A stretch of 64,000 nucleotides of DNA from Mycobacterium sp. 1164966.3 (GTDB taxonomy: Bacteria > Actinomycetota > Actinomycetes > Mycobacteriales > Mycobacteriaceae): positions 1-64,000 of the forward strand of contig NZ_LZSG01000047.1 in assembly GCF_001665395.1 (NCBI RefSeq), given 5' to 3'. A program made the position numbers and the translations under genes. The notes beneath the pieces are model-generated. The model was not told the DNA's origin and ran no database searches. It was given only the letters and a program-made list of their open reading frames with translations. Position 1 is the stretch's first letter. The number at the start of each line of letters is the position of its first letter. Of the stretch, positions 51,235 through 59,633 are shown in pieces.

Positions 51235-51292
51235 CGAGCAGACACAAAATCGCCCAATTCGCATAGGAATTAGGCGATTTTGCGTCTGCTCG
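51235..51292. terminator. bidirectional long hairpin
   Basis: Two 26-base arms (51235-51260 and 51267-51292) pair at 24 positions around a 6-base loop. The outer sequence CGAGCAGAC(A/G)CAAAATCGCC is shared in part with palindromes at 9123 and 32291. It separates the convergent PPE unit and the TPM-domain gene. Confidence 0.75.
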
Positions 51293-51298
51293 CGCCAC

Positions 51299-53278
51299 CT
51301 AGAACCGGCCGCCGCCGCCCATGAAGCCACCTCCGGAAGAATTCCGTGACGAGCCGCCGAACGATGTCGGGCTCCAGCCGAAGCCGCCTGCGTTGAGCAG
51401 GTCGCTGATGATGATCCCGCCGATCAGCGCGCCGGTGTCATCGCCGCCGCGGCGGTTATAGGCGCGTTCGGCCGACTGCACGTCGGCATTCGCCAGCGCC
51501 TGCACATGAGCGGCCAGAGTGGACGCCGCGTTGGCGTGGGCGATCGCCTCGGTCACATTGGTCGTTCGCATGTCGTGCGCGGCTTGCAGGTGCCGTTTCG
51601 CTTCGGCTAGTCGGGTGCGTGCCTCGGGCCCGATGCTGCCGCGGCGGGTGTCGATGTACTCCGACACCCCGCGCACCCGCGACTCCGCGGTGAACAACGC
51701 CTGCTCGAAGGAGCGGTTCAGGCGATCGGCGGCGGCCTTCTCCTCGGCCAGCGTCGCCAGTATTCGGTTGAGCTCCGCGTCAGCCTTGGTCAGCCGGACG
51801 AAGGTACCCAACGGATCCGCGGAGCCGGTGCCGCGGGCGGAGTCGACAGCCCTGGTCGCCGCATCACGTGCGGCGATCAATTCCGCGGTGTGCGCAGACG
51901 CCAACTGCGGGTTTTCCCGCAGTTGCTCGTTGGCGTGAGCCACCGCCGTCCGGATTTCGGTCATCAGCGACGGCAGCGAAGCTACGGCGTGGCGAATGTC
52001 GGTGGCCGCGCTGTCCACGGCATCGAACAGCGAACGGGCTTGTCCGAGTGCCGATTCGGCCGCGCGAACGGCATCGACCAAGTCACTCTGTCGTCCGCTC
52101 TGCACATGCGCGGTCAGATCGCGTGCCGCGCCGATGTTCTTGTCGGCGAACGCAAGTCGTTCCTTGGCGGTGGAGACATTGCCGTCGACCGAAGTCAGTG
52201 CGGCGGCGTCGAATTCGTTGTGCAGCTCGGCAAGCCGCTGTTGGGTCGGAGTGATGCGGGCTGTCAGCTCGACGTACTGCTGGGTCAGCCCATCGAGTCG
52301 TGAGGGGGCATTGATCACCAAATCCCGCAGCTGCTCGAACGCTTCGGTCTGCGACTCCAGTTCTCGGTCGGCGCGAGCTGCAGACACGACCACCCGGGTG
52401 AGCAACTCGCGGCGCTGCGCCGGCGTCTCCGGCGTGTCGTCGTCGAGTTGTTGGCGCACCGTGAACGCTTGGGCCAGTGCGGCTTTGGCATTGCCGACCG
52501 CGTCGGTGAAAGGTACGGTGCGCTGCTCGCCGAATTCGTCGATCGCCAGTGCGAGCTCGTTGGAGCTGGTGCGCACCGCGTTGTCGACGTCCACCACCAT
52601 CAACCGGGACAAGTCGTCCAAGGCTTCGAGCGGCACGGCGGCCAGCGCGTCTGCGTCGGTGGGGTCTACCCGTCGGGCCGCGGCCAGCGCCGCAGCGCGC
52701 CGGCGCCGCTTGCGATAACGCATCACGATCAGCAACACCACCACTGCGACGGCGATGACGCCCAGCGCAATCAGGGCCAGCACCCGGCCCGACGAACTCG
52801 GTGATTGGTTGAGCCCGTTGGCTGCCGCGACCGCCGCGCCACTCCAATTGCCTTCTCGCAGTGCGGGTTCGATCTGAGTGTGCCGCAGCTCGTTTACCTG
52901 ATCTGTAGTGACGTTGTGTACCGCCCTGGGCACCAGAAATGCATACGCCCGGTCGGTGGTGGCGACGGCAAGAAGTGCGTCGTAACCGGCTAAGTCGCTG
53001 GTGCGATACGTGCGCGCGGCCCAGTCCTCGCCCGTCAGCTCGGAGAAATTGTCGACGTAGACCACCCAGAGCCGGATGTGGTGATTGGTGTAGAGCTTGT
53101 CGACGGCGGATTTCACCTCGGCGCGGCCGGATTCCCGCAGCGCGCCCGCATTGTCGGTGATGTAGCCCGGCAACCGGAATGGTGGTTGCGCGCCGGCGGG
53201 TGATGCCAGCAGCAAAGTCGCAGTGAGACTCACGGTCAGCGTCGTCAGGATCACGCCGAGCAGGCGAGCAATGCGCAT
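51299..53278 (-). CDS. TPM-domain (Psb32/MOLO-1) membrane protein, Rv2345-like
   Basis: A 659-residue protein. It has a signal peptide (about 1-30, ASPAGAQPP), an extracytoplasmic TPM domain (about 35-160, ITDNAGALRESGRAEVKSAV), one membrane helix (about 169-190), then a long cytoplasmic alpha-helical region rich in Ala, Glu and Arg with coiled-coil character (about 190-610), and a Gly-rich end (GGGFMGGGGRF). The role is unknown; TPM proteins are linked to membrane protein repair and phosphatase-like folds. Length is that of M. tuberculosis Rv2345. It faces the PPE genes and diverges from dgt. Confidence 0.85.
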   Translation of the reverse strand: MRIARLLGVILTTLTVSLTATLLLASPAGAQPPFRLPGYITDNAGALRESGRAEVKSAVDKLYTNHHIRLWVVYVDNFSELTGEDWAARTYRTSDLAGYDALLAVATTDRAYAFLVPRAVHNVTTDQVNELRHTQIEPALREGNWSGAAVAAANGLNQSPSSSGRVLALIALGVIAVAVVVLLIVMRYRKRRRRAAALAAARRVDPTDADALAAVPLEALDDLSRLMVVDVDNAVRTSSNELALAIDEFGEQRTVPFTDAVGNAKAALAQAFTVRQQLDDDTPETPAQRRELLTRVVVSAARADRELESQTEAFEQLRDLVINAPSRLDGLTQQYVELTARITPTQQRLAELHNEFDAAALTSVDGNVSTAKERLAFADKNIGAARDLTAHVQSGRQSDLVDAVRAAESALGQARSLFDAVDSAATDIRHAVASLPSLMTEIRTAVAHANEQLRENPQLASAHTAELIAARDAATRAVDSARGTGSADPLGTFVRLTKADAELNRILATLAEEKAAADRLNRSFEQALFTAESRVRGVSEYIDTRRGSIGPEARTRLAEAKRHLQAAHDMRTTNVTEAIAHANAASTLAAHVQALANADVQSAERAYNRRGGDDTGALIGGIIISDLLNAGGFGWSPTSFGGSSRNSSGGGFMGGGGRF

Positions 53279-53362
53279 AGGTCAATGTAGCTCGGCAACG
53301 TTCAGGCCCTCAGCGGCTGAAGGGTGTTCCGCTCGCCGACCGCCCTGGCAGACTGTGAGTCG

Positions 53363-54631
53363 GTGACCACAAATGAGCACGACCCCTACGACGACTTCGA
53401 CCGACAGCGGCGGGTAGCCGAAGCGCCGAAGACCGCGGGTCTGCCGGGTACCCAAGGCCAGCAGCACCGCACCGACTTCGCCCGTGACCGCGCCCGGGTG
53501 CTGCACAGCGCGGCCCTGCGCCGGTTGGCCGACAAGACCCAGGTGGTCGGGCCCCGTGAGGGTGATACTCCGCGCACCAGGCTGACCCATTCGCTGGAGG
53601 TGGCCCAGATCGGACGGGGTATGGCGGTCGCACTGGGCTGCGACCTCGACCTCGTCGAACTGGCCGGGCTGGCCCACGACATCGGCCATCCCCCGTACGG
53701 GCATAACGGCGAGGCGGCGCTCGACGAGGTCGCTGCCCAGTGCGGCGGCTTCGAGGGCAATGCGCAGAACTTCCGCATCCTCACCAGCCTTGAGCCGAAA
53801 GTGTTTGATGCACAGGGTAATAGCGCGGGACTGAACCTGACTCGTGCAGCGCTGGATGCGGTCACCAAATACCCCTGGCTACGCGGCCAGGGGCACCGCA
53901 AGTTCGGGTTCTACGACGACGACCGCGATGCGGCGGTGTGGATGCGACAGCAGGCTCCGCCGGATCGCACCTGCCTGGAGGCGCAGGTGATGGACTGGGC
54001 GGACGATGTCGCCTATTCGGTGCACGACGTCGAGGACGGCGTCGTCTCGGAACGTATCGATCTGCGGGTGCTCGCCGACGACGACGAGGCGGTCGTGTTG
54101 GCCAAGCTGGGGGAGCGGGAGTACTCGTGGATGGGTTCCGACGAATTGACGGCCGCCGCTCGTCGGCTCTCGGAGCTTCCGGTGGTGGCTGCCGTCGGCA
54201 AGTACGACGCCACGCTGGCGGCATCGGTCGCACTCAAGCGGTTGACCAGTGAGTTGGTCGGCCGGTTCGTCTCCGCCTCGATCGCCAGTACCCGCGCGGC
54301 CGCCGGCGCGGGGCCGCTGGTGCGCTACCAGGCCGACCTGCACGTCCCCGATTTGGTGCGTGCCGAGGTCGCTGTACTGAAAACCCTTGCGCTGCAATTC
54401 ATTATGTCGGACCCGCGGCACCTGGAGGCTCAGTCGCGTCAGCGTGAACGCATCCATCGGGTAGCTGACTGGCTGTACGCCGGGGCCCCCCAGACGCTCG
54501 ACCCGATCTTTGCCGCGGCGTTCAACGTCGCACCGGACGACGGCGCTCGGTGGCGGGTGATCGTCGACCAGATCGCGTCCTACACCGAGGGCCGGCTGGA
54601 GCGTGTCGACGCGCGCCGCGCAGACCTGTAG
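53363..54631 (+). CDS. dgt: deoxyguanosinetriphosphate triphosphohydrolase
   Basis: A 422-residue HD-domain dNTPase that splits dGTP to deoxyguanosine and triphosphate. HD ligands are visible in TRLTHSLEVAQ and LAHDIGHPPYGHNGE, with a later Asp in MDWADDVAYSVHDVEDG. The GTG at 53363 gives MTTNEHDPYDDFDRQRR, matching Rv2344c; the frame is open back to 53324. It is upstream of sodC-like and dnaG genes on the same strand. Confidence 0.94.
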   Translation: MTTNEHDPYDDFDRQRRVAEAPKTAGLPGTQGQQHRTDFARDRARVLHSAALRRLADKTQVVGPREGDTPRTRLTHSLEVAQIGRGMAVALGCDLDLVELAGLAHDIGHPPYGHNGEAALDEVAAQCGGFEGNAQNFRILTSLEPKVFDAQGNSAGLNLTRAALDAVTKYPWLRGQGHRKFGFYDDDRDAAVWMRQQAPPDRTCLEAQVMDWADDVAYSVHDVEDGVVSERIDLRVLADDDEAVVLAKLGEREYSWMGSDELTAAARRLSELPVVAAVGKYDATLAASVALKRLTSELVGRFVSASIASTRAAAGAGPLVRYQADLHVPDLVRAEVAVLKTLALQFIMSDPRHLEAQSRQRERIHRVADWLYAGAPQTLDPIFAAAFNVAPDDGARWRVIVDQIASYTEGRLERVDARRADL

Positions 54632-54670
54632 CGAAGACCGGATGAAAGCGCAGGCGTTAGGCTGCCAAGC

Positions 54671-55243
54671 ATGATCAGGAACCAGGCGGTCGCCGCCCTT
54701 CTGCTGTCGCTTCCCGTCGTGGCCATGACGGCCTGCAGTTCTGCTCAAAAGCCGAGCAGCCCGGCAAGCAGCGCGCCTGCAGTCCAGAGCAGTTCGACGA
54801 AGCCGGCTGGCACGCTTTCGGCGCACCTGAAAACGGCTGAAGGCACACCCGTTGCCGATGCGACGTTCGACTTCAGCAACGGGCTTGCCAGCGTGCGTAT
54901 ACAGACGGTCGCCACCGGCATTCTCGCGCCCGGTAGTCATGCGGTGCATATCCACGAGATAGGAAAATGCGAGCCCAACTCCGTTGCCCCGGAGGGCGGC
55001 CCGCCCGGCAACTTCCTGTCCGCGGGTGGGCATTACCAGGCGCCGGGGCATACCGGACAGCTGGCAAGTGGCGACCTGCCGCCCCTGGAGGTGCGCCCGG
55101 ACGGCTCCGGTTCCCTGCAGACCACTACCGATGCGTTCACCAAGGACCAGCTACTGGCTGGAAAGGGGACTGCGTTGATGATCCACGGCGTCGGTGACAT
55201 GGCGATGGAACGTGTCGCATGCGGTGTAATCGGTACCAGCTGA
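54671..55243 (+). CDS. SodC-like lipoprotein, reduced copper superoxide dismutase
   Basis: A 190-residue lipoprotein of the Cu/Zn superoxide dismutase family (lipobox VAMTAC, Cys22). Copper ligands are present: His93 and His95 (AVHIHE), His121 (GGHY) and His172 (MIHG), as are Arg181 and the Cys100-Cys184 disulphide. One expected zinc ligand is missing (the His of HxGD is Ala132), and the loop between His172 and Arg181 is only 8 residues, so the electrostatic loop is gone. It is shorter than M. tuberculosis SodC (240) and may be a copper-only enzyme. Placement between dgt and dnaG is not known from M. tuberculosis. Confidence 0.85.
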   Translation: MIRNQAVAALLLSLPVVAMTACSSAQKPSSPASSAPAVQSSSTKPAGTLSAHLKTAEGTPVADATFDFSNGLASVRIQTVATGILAPGSHAVHIHEIGKCEPNSVAPEGGPPGNFLSAGGHYQAPGHTGQLASGDLPPLEVRPDGSGSLQTTTDAFTKDQLLAGKGTALMIHGVGDMAMERVACGVIGTS

Positions 55244-55270
55244 CCGTGACCGGCGCTCTACACTAGGCCG

Positions 55271-57202
55271 ATGGCTGGCCGGATCTCCGATCGCGATATC
55301 GCCGCCATCCGCGAGCGGATCCGCATCGAGGACGTCGTCGGTGACTATGTGCAACTCCGAAGGGCCGGGGCCGACTCCCTGAAGGGACTGTGCCCATTCC
55401 ACAACGAAAAGTCGCCGTCGTTCCATGTCCGCCCAAATCACGGCCATTTCCATTGCTTTGGCTGCGGTGAAGGCGGCGACGTGTATGCGTTCGTCCAGAA
55501 GATCGAGCACGTCAGCTTCGTCGAGGCAGTCGAACTGCTCGCCGACCGCGTCGGCCACACCATCAGCTACACCGGCGCGGCCACCAGCGTGCAGCGCGAC
55601 CGCGGCAGCCGCAGCCGCCTGGTCGCGGCCAACGCGGCGGCGGCGGAGTTCTATGCGGCGGCGCTGGAGTCCGACGAAGCCGCCCCGGCCCGTCAGTACC
55701 TGAAGGAGCGGAACTTCGATGCCGACGCCGCACGCCGTTTCGGGTGCGGATTCGCGCCTTCCGGCTGGGATTCGCTGACAAAGCAGCTGCAGCGCAAGGG
55801 TTTTGAGTTCAAAGAGCTGGAAGCAGCCGGTCTGTCCCGACAAGGTCGCCGCGGCCCGATCGACCGTTTTCACCGCCGCTTGCTGTGGCCCATCCGTACC
55901 GCGGCCGGCGAAGTGATCGGGTTCGGCGCACGCAGGCTGTTCGACGACGACCCGATGGAGGCCAAGTACGTCAACACTCCCGAGACGCTGCTCTACAAGA
56001 AGTCCTCGGTGATGTTCGGTATCGACTTGGCCAAACGCGACATAGCTAAAGGGCATCAGGCGGTTGTGGTCGAGGGCTACACCGATGTGATGGCGATGCA
56101 CCTGGCCGGTGTCACCACCGCGGTCGCGTCGTGCGGCACGGCGTTCGGCGACGATCACCTGGCGATGTTGCGCAGGCTGATGATGGACGACAGCTTCTTC
56201 CGGGGGGAGCTGATCTACGTCTTCGACGGCGACGAGGCCGGCCGTGCCGCCGCACTCAAGGCGCTCGACGGTGAACAGAACCTGGCTGGCCAGTCTTTCG
56301 TGGCGGTAGCCCCCGACGGCATGGACCCTTGCGATTTGCGGTTGAAGTCCGGCGACGGTGCGCTGCGCGACCTGGTGGCGCGCCGGACGCCGTTGTTCGA
56401 GTTCGCCATTCGCACCGCGCTGGCCGAGATAGACCTTGACAGCGCCGAAGGCAGGGTGGCCGCGCTGCGCCGCTGCGTACCCATCGTCGGCCAGATCAAG
56501 GACCCCACGTTGCGCGACGAGTACGCCCGGCAACTCGCCGGCTGGGTCGGATGGGCCGACGTCGCCCAGGTCATCGGCCGGGTGCGCGATGAGGCCAAGA
56601 AATCCATGCGGCCCGGGCGGGCCGGCGCCGGATCGAAATCACCCCGCCGGGTCACCCGGGAGCAGTCCGAGGTGCCGCCCGCAGCACCCACCGAAACGGC
56701 GGCTGCTCGTCCGGACCCACGTGAGCCGACCCTGTGGCCACAGCGCGAAGCGCTCAAATCGGCGCTGCAGTACCCGGCGCTGGCCGGCCCGGTGTTCGAC
56801 ACGCTGACCGTGGAAAGCTTCACCCACCCCGGTTACGCGGCAGTGCGGGCGGCAATCGAAGCGGCGGGCGGCACATCAGCCGGCATCACCGGCGCGCAGT
56901 GGATCGATGCGGTGCGTCGGCATACCACGACGGCACTGACCGCGGGCCTGATCAGCGAGCTGGGAGTCGAGGCCATCCAGGTCGACGACGATAAACTGCC
57001 GCGCTACATCGGCGGAGTGCTGGCCCGTCTGCAGGAGGTGTGGATGGGCCGCCAGATCGCCGAAGTCAAGTCAAAGCTGCAACGTATGTCACCGATCGAG
57101 CAAGGCGACGAATATCACGCCCTGTTCGGCGACCTGGTTGCGATGGAGGCCTACCGGCGCAGCCTGTTGGAGCAGGCCAGTGGCGACGATCTCACCGCGT
57201 GA
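55271..57202 (+). CDS. dnaG: DNA primase DnaG
   Basis: A 643-residue replication primase. The CHC2 zinc finger (CPFHNEKSPSFHV, HCFGCGEGGDV; residues about 40-70) is followed by the RNA polymerase domain with TOPRIM motifs (VVVEGYTDVMAMHLAG and VFDGDEAGRAAALKAL) and a C-terminal DnaB-binding helical domain (about 480-640). The ATG is at 55271, 27 bases after the sodC-like stop. Its last 11 bases overlap the convergent Rv2342-like gene. Confidence 0.96.
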   Translation: MAGRISDRDIAAIRERIRIEDVVGDYVQLRRAGADSLKGLCPFHNEKSPSFHVRPNHGHFHCFGCGEGGDVYAFVQKIEHVSFVEAVELLADRVGHTISYTGAATSVQRDRGSRSRLVAANAAAAEFYAAALESDEAAPARQYLKERNFDADAARRFGCGFAPSGWDSLTKQLQRKGFEFKELEAAGLSRQGRRGPIDRFHRRLLWPIRTAAGEVIGFGARRLFDDDPMEAKYVNTPETLLYKKSSVMFGIDLAKRDIAKGHQAVVVEGYTDVMAMHLAGVTTAVASCGTAFGDDHLAMLRRLMMDDSFFRGELIYVFDGDEAGRAAALKALDGEQNLAGQSFVAVAPDGMDPCDLRLKSGDGALRDLVARRTPLFEFAIRTALAEIDLDSAEGRVAALRRCVPIVGQIKDPTLRDEYARQLAGWVGWADVAQVIGRVRDEAKKSMRPGRAGAGSKSPRRVTREQSEVPPAAPTETAAARPDPREPTLWPQREALKSALQYPALAGPVFDTLTVESFTHPGYAAVRAAIEAAGGTSAGITGAQWIDAVRRHTTTALTAGLISELGVEAIQVDDDKLPRYIGGVLARLQEVWMGRQIAEVKSKLQRMSPIEQGDEYHALFGDLVAMEAYRRSLLEQASGDDLTA

Positions 57203-57470
57203 CGTGCTGGTCGCGATAATCGGCACCGTTGGTCTGCCCGTCGACCCGCTCGACCACAGACGTCTGGTTGTCGATCTCGGCCAGCGTGACGAACCCCGCG
57301 TCGGGTGAGATCCGATTGGCGATTTTGCGACGGCCCCCCTCGATCACCGACTTGGCCACGGGACTGCCGGTGACCGCCCGATAAGTGCCGACGATCTGCT
57401 CATATCGGCGACGACCGGCCTTGCTGCCCAGCACGTAACCGACCCCAAGCACGACGACATACCCGATCAA
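57192..57470 (-). CDS. small membrane-anchored conserved protein (Rv2342-like)
   Basis: A 92-residue protein with an N-terminal membrane helix (IGYVVVLGVGYVLGSKAGRRRYEQI) followed by a basic segment and a conserved RISPDAGFVTLAEIDNQTSV. Function unknown. I choose the TTG at 57470 because GGGAGG lies 7 bases upstream; the frame is open to 57521. It overlaps the end of dnaG tail to tail by 11 bases, as expected for the gene after dnaG in M. tuberculosis. Confidence 0.75.
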   Translation of the reverse strand: MIGYVVVLGVGYVLGSKAGRRRYEQIVGTYRAVTGSPVAKSVIEGGRRKIANRISPDAGFVTLAEIDNQTSVVERVDGQTNGADYRDQHVTR

Positions 57471-57630
57471 AACGGTCCCTCCCGGACAAATGCGCGGATT
57501 GCTCCATACTGCCTTACGCACCGGGGTGCGCGCTTGCCGTGCCCGATGTTGGACTTGCTAGTTGGTCAAGCCAGGCCAGTACGCTAGAGTCGTCCCGCGA
57601 TCCACGCCAGCATTCGGGTGGATCGGGCGG

Positions 57631-57703
57631 TCCTCCGTAGCTCAATTGGCAGAGCGTTCGGCTGTTAACCGAAGGGTTCCTGGTTCGAGTCCAGGCGGGG
57701 GAG
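57631..57703 (+). tRNA. asnT: tRNA-Asn (anticodon GTT)
   Basis: A 73-base tRNA. Acceptor arms TCCTCCG and CGGGGGA pair with one T-G wobble; the anticodon stem TTCGG/CCGAA encloses CTGTTAA with GTT at 57664-57666; the T arm is CCTGG-TTCGAGT-CCAGG. CCA is not encoded. Confidence 0.97.
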
Positions 57704-58043
57704 CAGGATGACCCCGCGAAAGTGCAACGACCGACCGCATTACTCGGGAAACGTGTTGCCGGTTGCACTTTCGCGACGATAGAGGTAAGCAACAGCGGCT
57801 TCGACGCGTTTCATGACCATGCGATCATGACTCACCGTACGCCTTATCGCAGAACGCGGAATACACTGCGGTGCAAAGGATTACCCATGGAAAGGTCGCG
57901 CGGCGGACGGCCGGAACCACATCAGTCACACCAGCCCCTGCGGTGCTGGGCCGGCGATCTTGAAACCTGATAGGACCCGATAGCGCATTTTAGAATCGTC
58001 GCCCGGTTCCGTCCCGGTACTCGAGTGACAGATGTGACGAGAC
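57704..58043. other. gene-free stretch after tRNA-Asn
   Basis: About 340 bases between tRNA-Asn and the DUF4395 gene. It holds an inverted repeat with perfect 14-base arms CGCGAAAGTGCAAC (57715-57728 and 57762-57775, complement) around 33 bases, which may end the tRNA transcript. I find no convincing gene; the open frame 57722-57970 has no start site or recognisable product. tRNA-Asn is a common phage integration site, but I see no integrase or repeated tRNA end. Confidence 0.5.
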
Positions 58044-58496
58044 CTAGGCCACCGGTGCGCGGCGCAGTCGGGCGACGAGCGGGTACAGCTGGCAGCCCAG
58101 GCATATCCCGAACGCGGCGTTGAGGAACGCGGCGAACAACGCGAACCCGGTAGCAATCACACCGAGCAGCGGGATGGCGGCGGCAAAGCCGACCACCCCG
58201 AACGCCGCGAAGATGAACCCGACCAACTGAGCGAACTTCAGCGGCGGTACCGGCTCACGCTCGGTGACCGGTCCCAGCCGCGGCGCGACGAGCTTGCGAA
58301 ACAGCACTCCGTACGGGCCGTTGCGAGGACCGCGCCAGGCGGTGACTGCGAAGACGATGGTCTGCGCGGCCAAGATCACCGCGGCCGCGGGCGCGCTGAA
58401 CGCAGAGACGACCAGCGTGAGCACCAACACCGCGGTGCTGACCCAGGCGGCGAATCGCGGACCTCGTACGTCGACTTGGCCGTTGTCTGTTGACAT
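58044..58496 (-). CDS. DUF4395 membrane protein
   Basis: A 150-residue integral membrane protein of the DUF4395 type: hydrophobic segments at about 15-35, 38-55, 88-108 and 110-130, and a conserved C-terminal GICLGCQLYPLVARL with a CxxC-like pair. Such proteins are regularly encoded beside a thioredoxin-fold protein and are thought to act in thiol chemistry at the membrane. The ATG at 58496 lies 20 bases after the thioredoxin gene on the same strand. Confidence 0.82.
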   Translation of the reverse strand: MSTDNGQVDVRGPRFAAWVSTAVLVLTLVVSAFSAPAAAVILAAQTIVFAVTAWRGPRNGPYGVLFRKLVAPRLGPVTEREPVPPLKFAQLVGFIFAAFGVVGFAAAIPLLGVIATGFALFAAFLNAAFGICLGCQLYPLVARLRRAPVA

Positions 58497-58516
58497 CTAC
58501 CGCTCCTAATCGATAG

Positions 58517-58936
58517 TCAAGTCAAGAGTGGCTCTAGTGCCGTCCGCAGGTCAGCCGCCTTTGGCACGCCTGCGCTGCGATATCGTTGCCGCCCGCCGGC
58601 ATCGAAGATGAACGTGGTGGGCAGCGAGAGTACCGAAAATCGTTTAGCCGCAACTGGATTGGTATCGATATCGATCTCCATGTGCGCCACTCCGGGCAGG
58701 TCTGTGCATACCTGGTCGACCACCCGACGCACTGAGGCGCACGGACCGCACCACGCGGCGCTGAAGTGCACCACGGTCGGCCCCACATCGGACAAACCGA
58801 GTTCCGTACTGTCGTCTTCGGGTTCGGGGCCGGTTTCCCGCAAAACCCCGGATCGTCGGTTGACCGCAACGCCAATCGCCGTGGCGCCGCCCAGTGCGGC
58901 GGCGGTTGCGATCGTGGCGGCTGCGACAATGCTCAT
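58517..58936 (-). CDS. membrane-anchored thioredoxin-like protein
   Basis: A 139-residue protein with an N-terminal hydrophobic anchor (about 3-25) and a thioredoxin fold containing WCGPC (Cys63 and Cys66) and the cis-Pro loop LSLPTTFIF. It should reduce or oxidise thiols outside or at the membrane, with the DUF4395 protein as likely partner. The ATG at 58936 lies 12 bases downstream of cysE, so both are probably read with cysK-cysE. Confidence 0.87.
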   Translation of the reverse strand: MSIVAAATIATAAALGGATAIGVAVNRRSGVLRETGPEPEDDSTELGLSDVGPTVVHFSAAWCGPCASVRRVVDQVCTDLPGVAHMEIDIDTNPVAAKRFSVLSLPTTFIFDAGGRQRYRSAGVPKAADLRTALEPLLT

Positions 58937-58948
58937 CCGGGACCGCCT

Positions 58949-59632
58949 TCAGATCGAGAAGTCTTCGCCATGCCACACTCCACCTTCCGGCGGCCGGATG
59001 ACGCGGTCACTCTGCTGGCCGGCGCCGTTGCCTTCCAGCCTGGCCACCCGGGTGAGCAGGGATTGCAGGCTGGCCCCCACCAGATCGGGCAGCGCAGAGT
59101 CGTCTTCGGTGGCTTTGCCGGGACGGCTGATGACCTGCCCGGGCACCCCGACCACCACGGCGCTTGAGGGAACCTCCTTGACCACAACGGAGTTGGCGCC
59201 GATTCGGCTGTCGTCGCCGATCTTGATCGGACCGAGCACCTTGGCTCCGGCGCCGATGATCACCCGGTCACCGACGGTGGGGTGGCGCTTGCCGGTATCC
59301 GAACCAGTGCCGCCGAGGGTGACGCCGTGGAAGAGCGTCACGTCGTCGCCTACCTCCGCGGTTTCCCCGATTACCACGCCGGTCGCGTGGTCGATGAACA
59401 GGCCCCCGCCCAGCACCGCACCGGGGTGGATGTCGACGCCGGTCAGGATGCGGGTGACCTCCGCGATAACGCGGGCGGCCAATCGCCAGCCGCGCTGCCA
59501 TAGCCGGTGGCTGATCCGGTGGCCCCACACCGCGTGCACGCCGGGGTAGCAAAAGATGACCTCCAGCGTCGTGGGCTTGGCCGGATCACGTTCCCGGGCC
59601 ACCCGGATGTCACGCCGTATCGCTGTCAGCAT
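58949..59632 (-). CDS. cysE: serine O-acetyltransferase CysE
   Basis: A 227-residue serine acetyltransferase, the first step from serine to cysteine. Left-handed beta-helix hexapeptide repeats are visible (DIHPGAVLGGGLFIDHATGVVIGE, in part; VGDRVIIGAGAKVLGPIKIG), with catalytic His in FIDHATG and TLFHGVTLGG. The ATG at 59632 lies 1 base after the cysK stop. A C-terminal tail ends in Ile, as needed for docking in the CysK active site. Confidence 0.95.
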   Translation of the reverse strand: MLTAIRRDIRVARERDPAKPTTLEVIFCYPGVHAVWGHRISHRLWQRGWRLAARVIAEVTRILTGVDIHPGAVLGGGLFIDHATGVVIGETAEVGDDVTLFHGVTLGGTGSDTGKRHPTVGDRVIIGAGAKVLGPIKIGDDSRIGANSVVVKEVPSSAVVVGVPGQVISRPGKATEDDSALPDLVGASLQSLLTRVARLEGNGAGQQSDRVIRPPEGGVWHGEDFSI

Positions 59633-59633
59633 G

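Noticed and set aside
55151..56533. Open frame of 460 codons on the minus strand
   Set aside because: Opposite dnaG, whose zinc finger and TOPRIM motifs show the true strand.
57722..57970. Small plus-strand frame after tRNA-Asn
   Set aside because: It begins inside an inverted repeat, lacks a start site and has an unnatural amino acid composition.
57631..58043. Phage or genomic island attachment at tRNA-Asn
   Set aside because: No integrase gene and no second copy of the tRNA 3' end in the window; the following genes look chromosomal.
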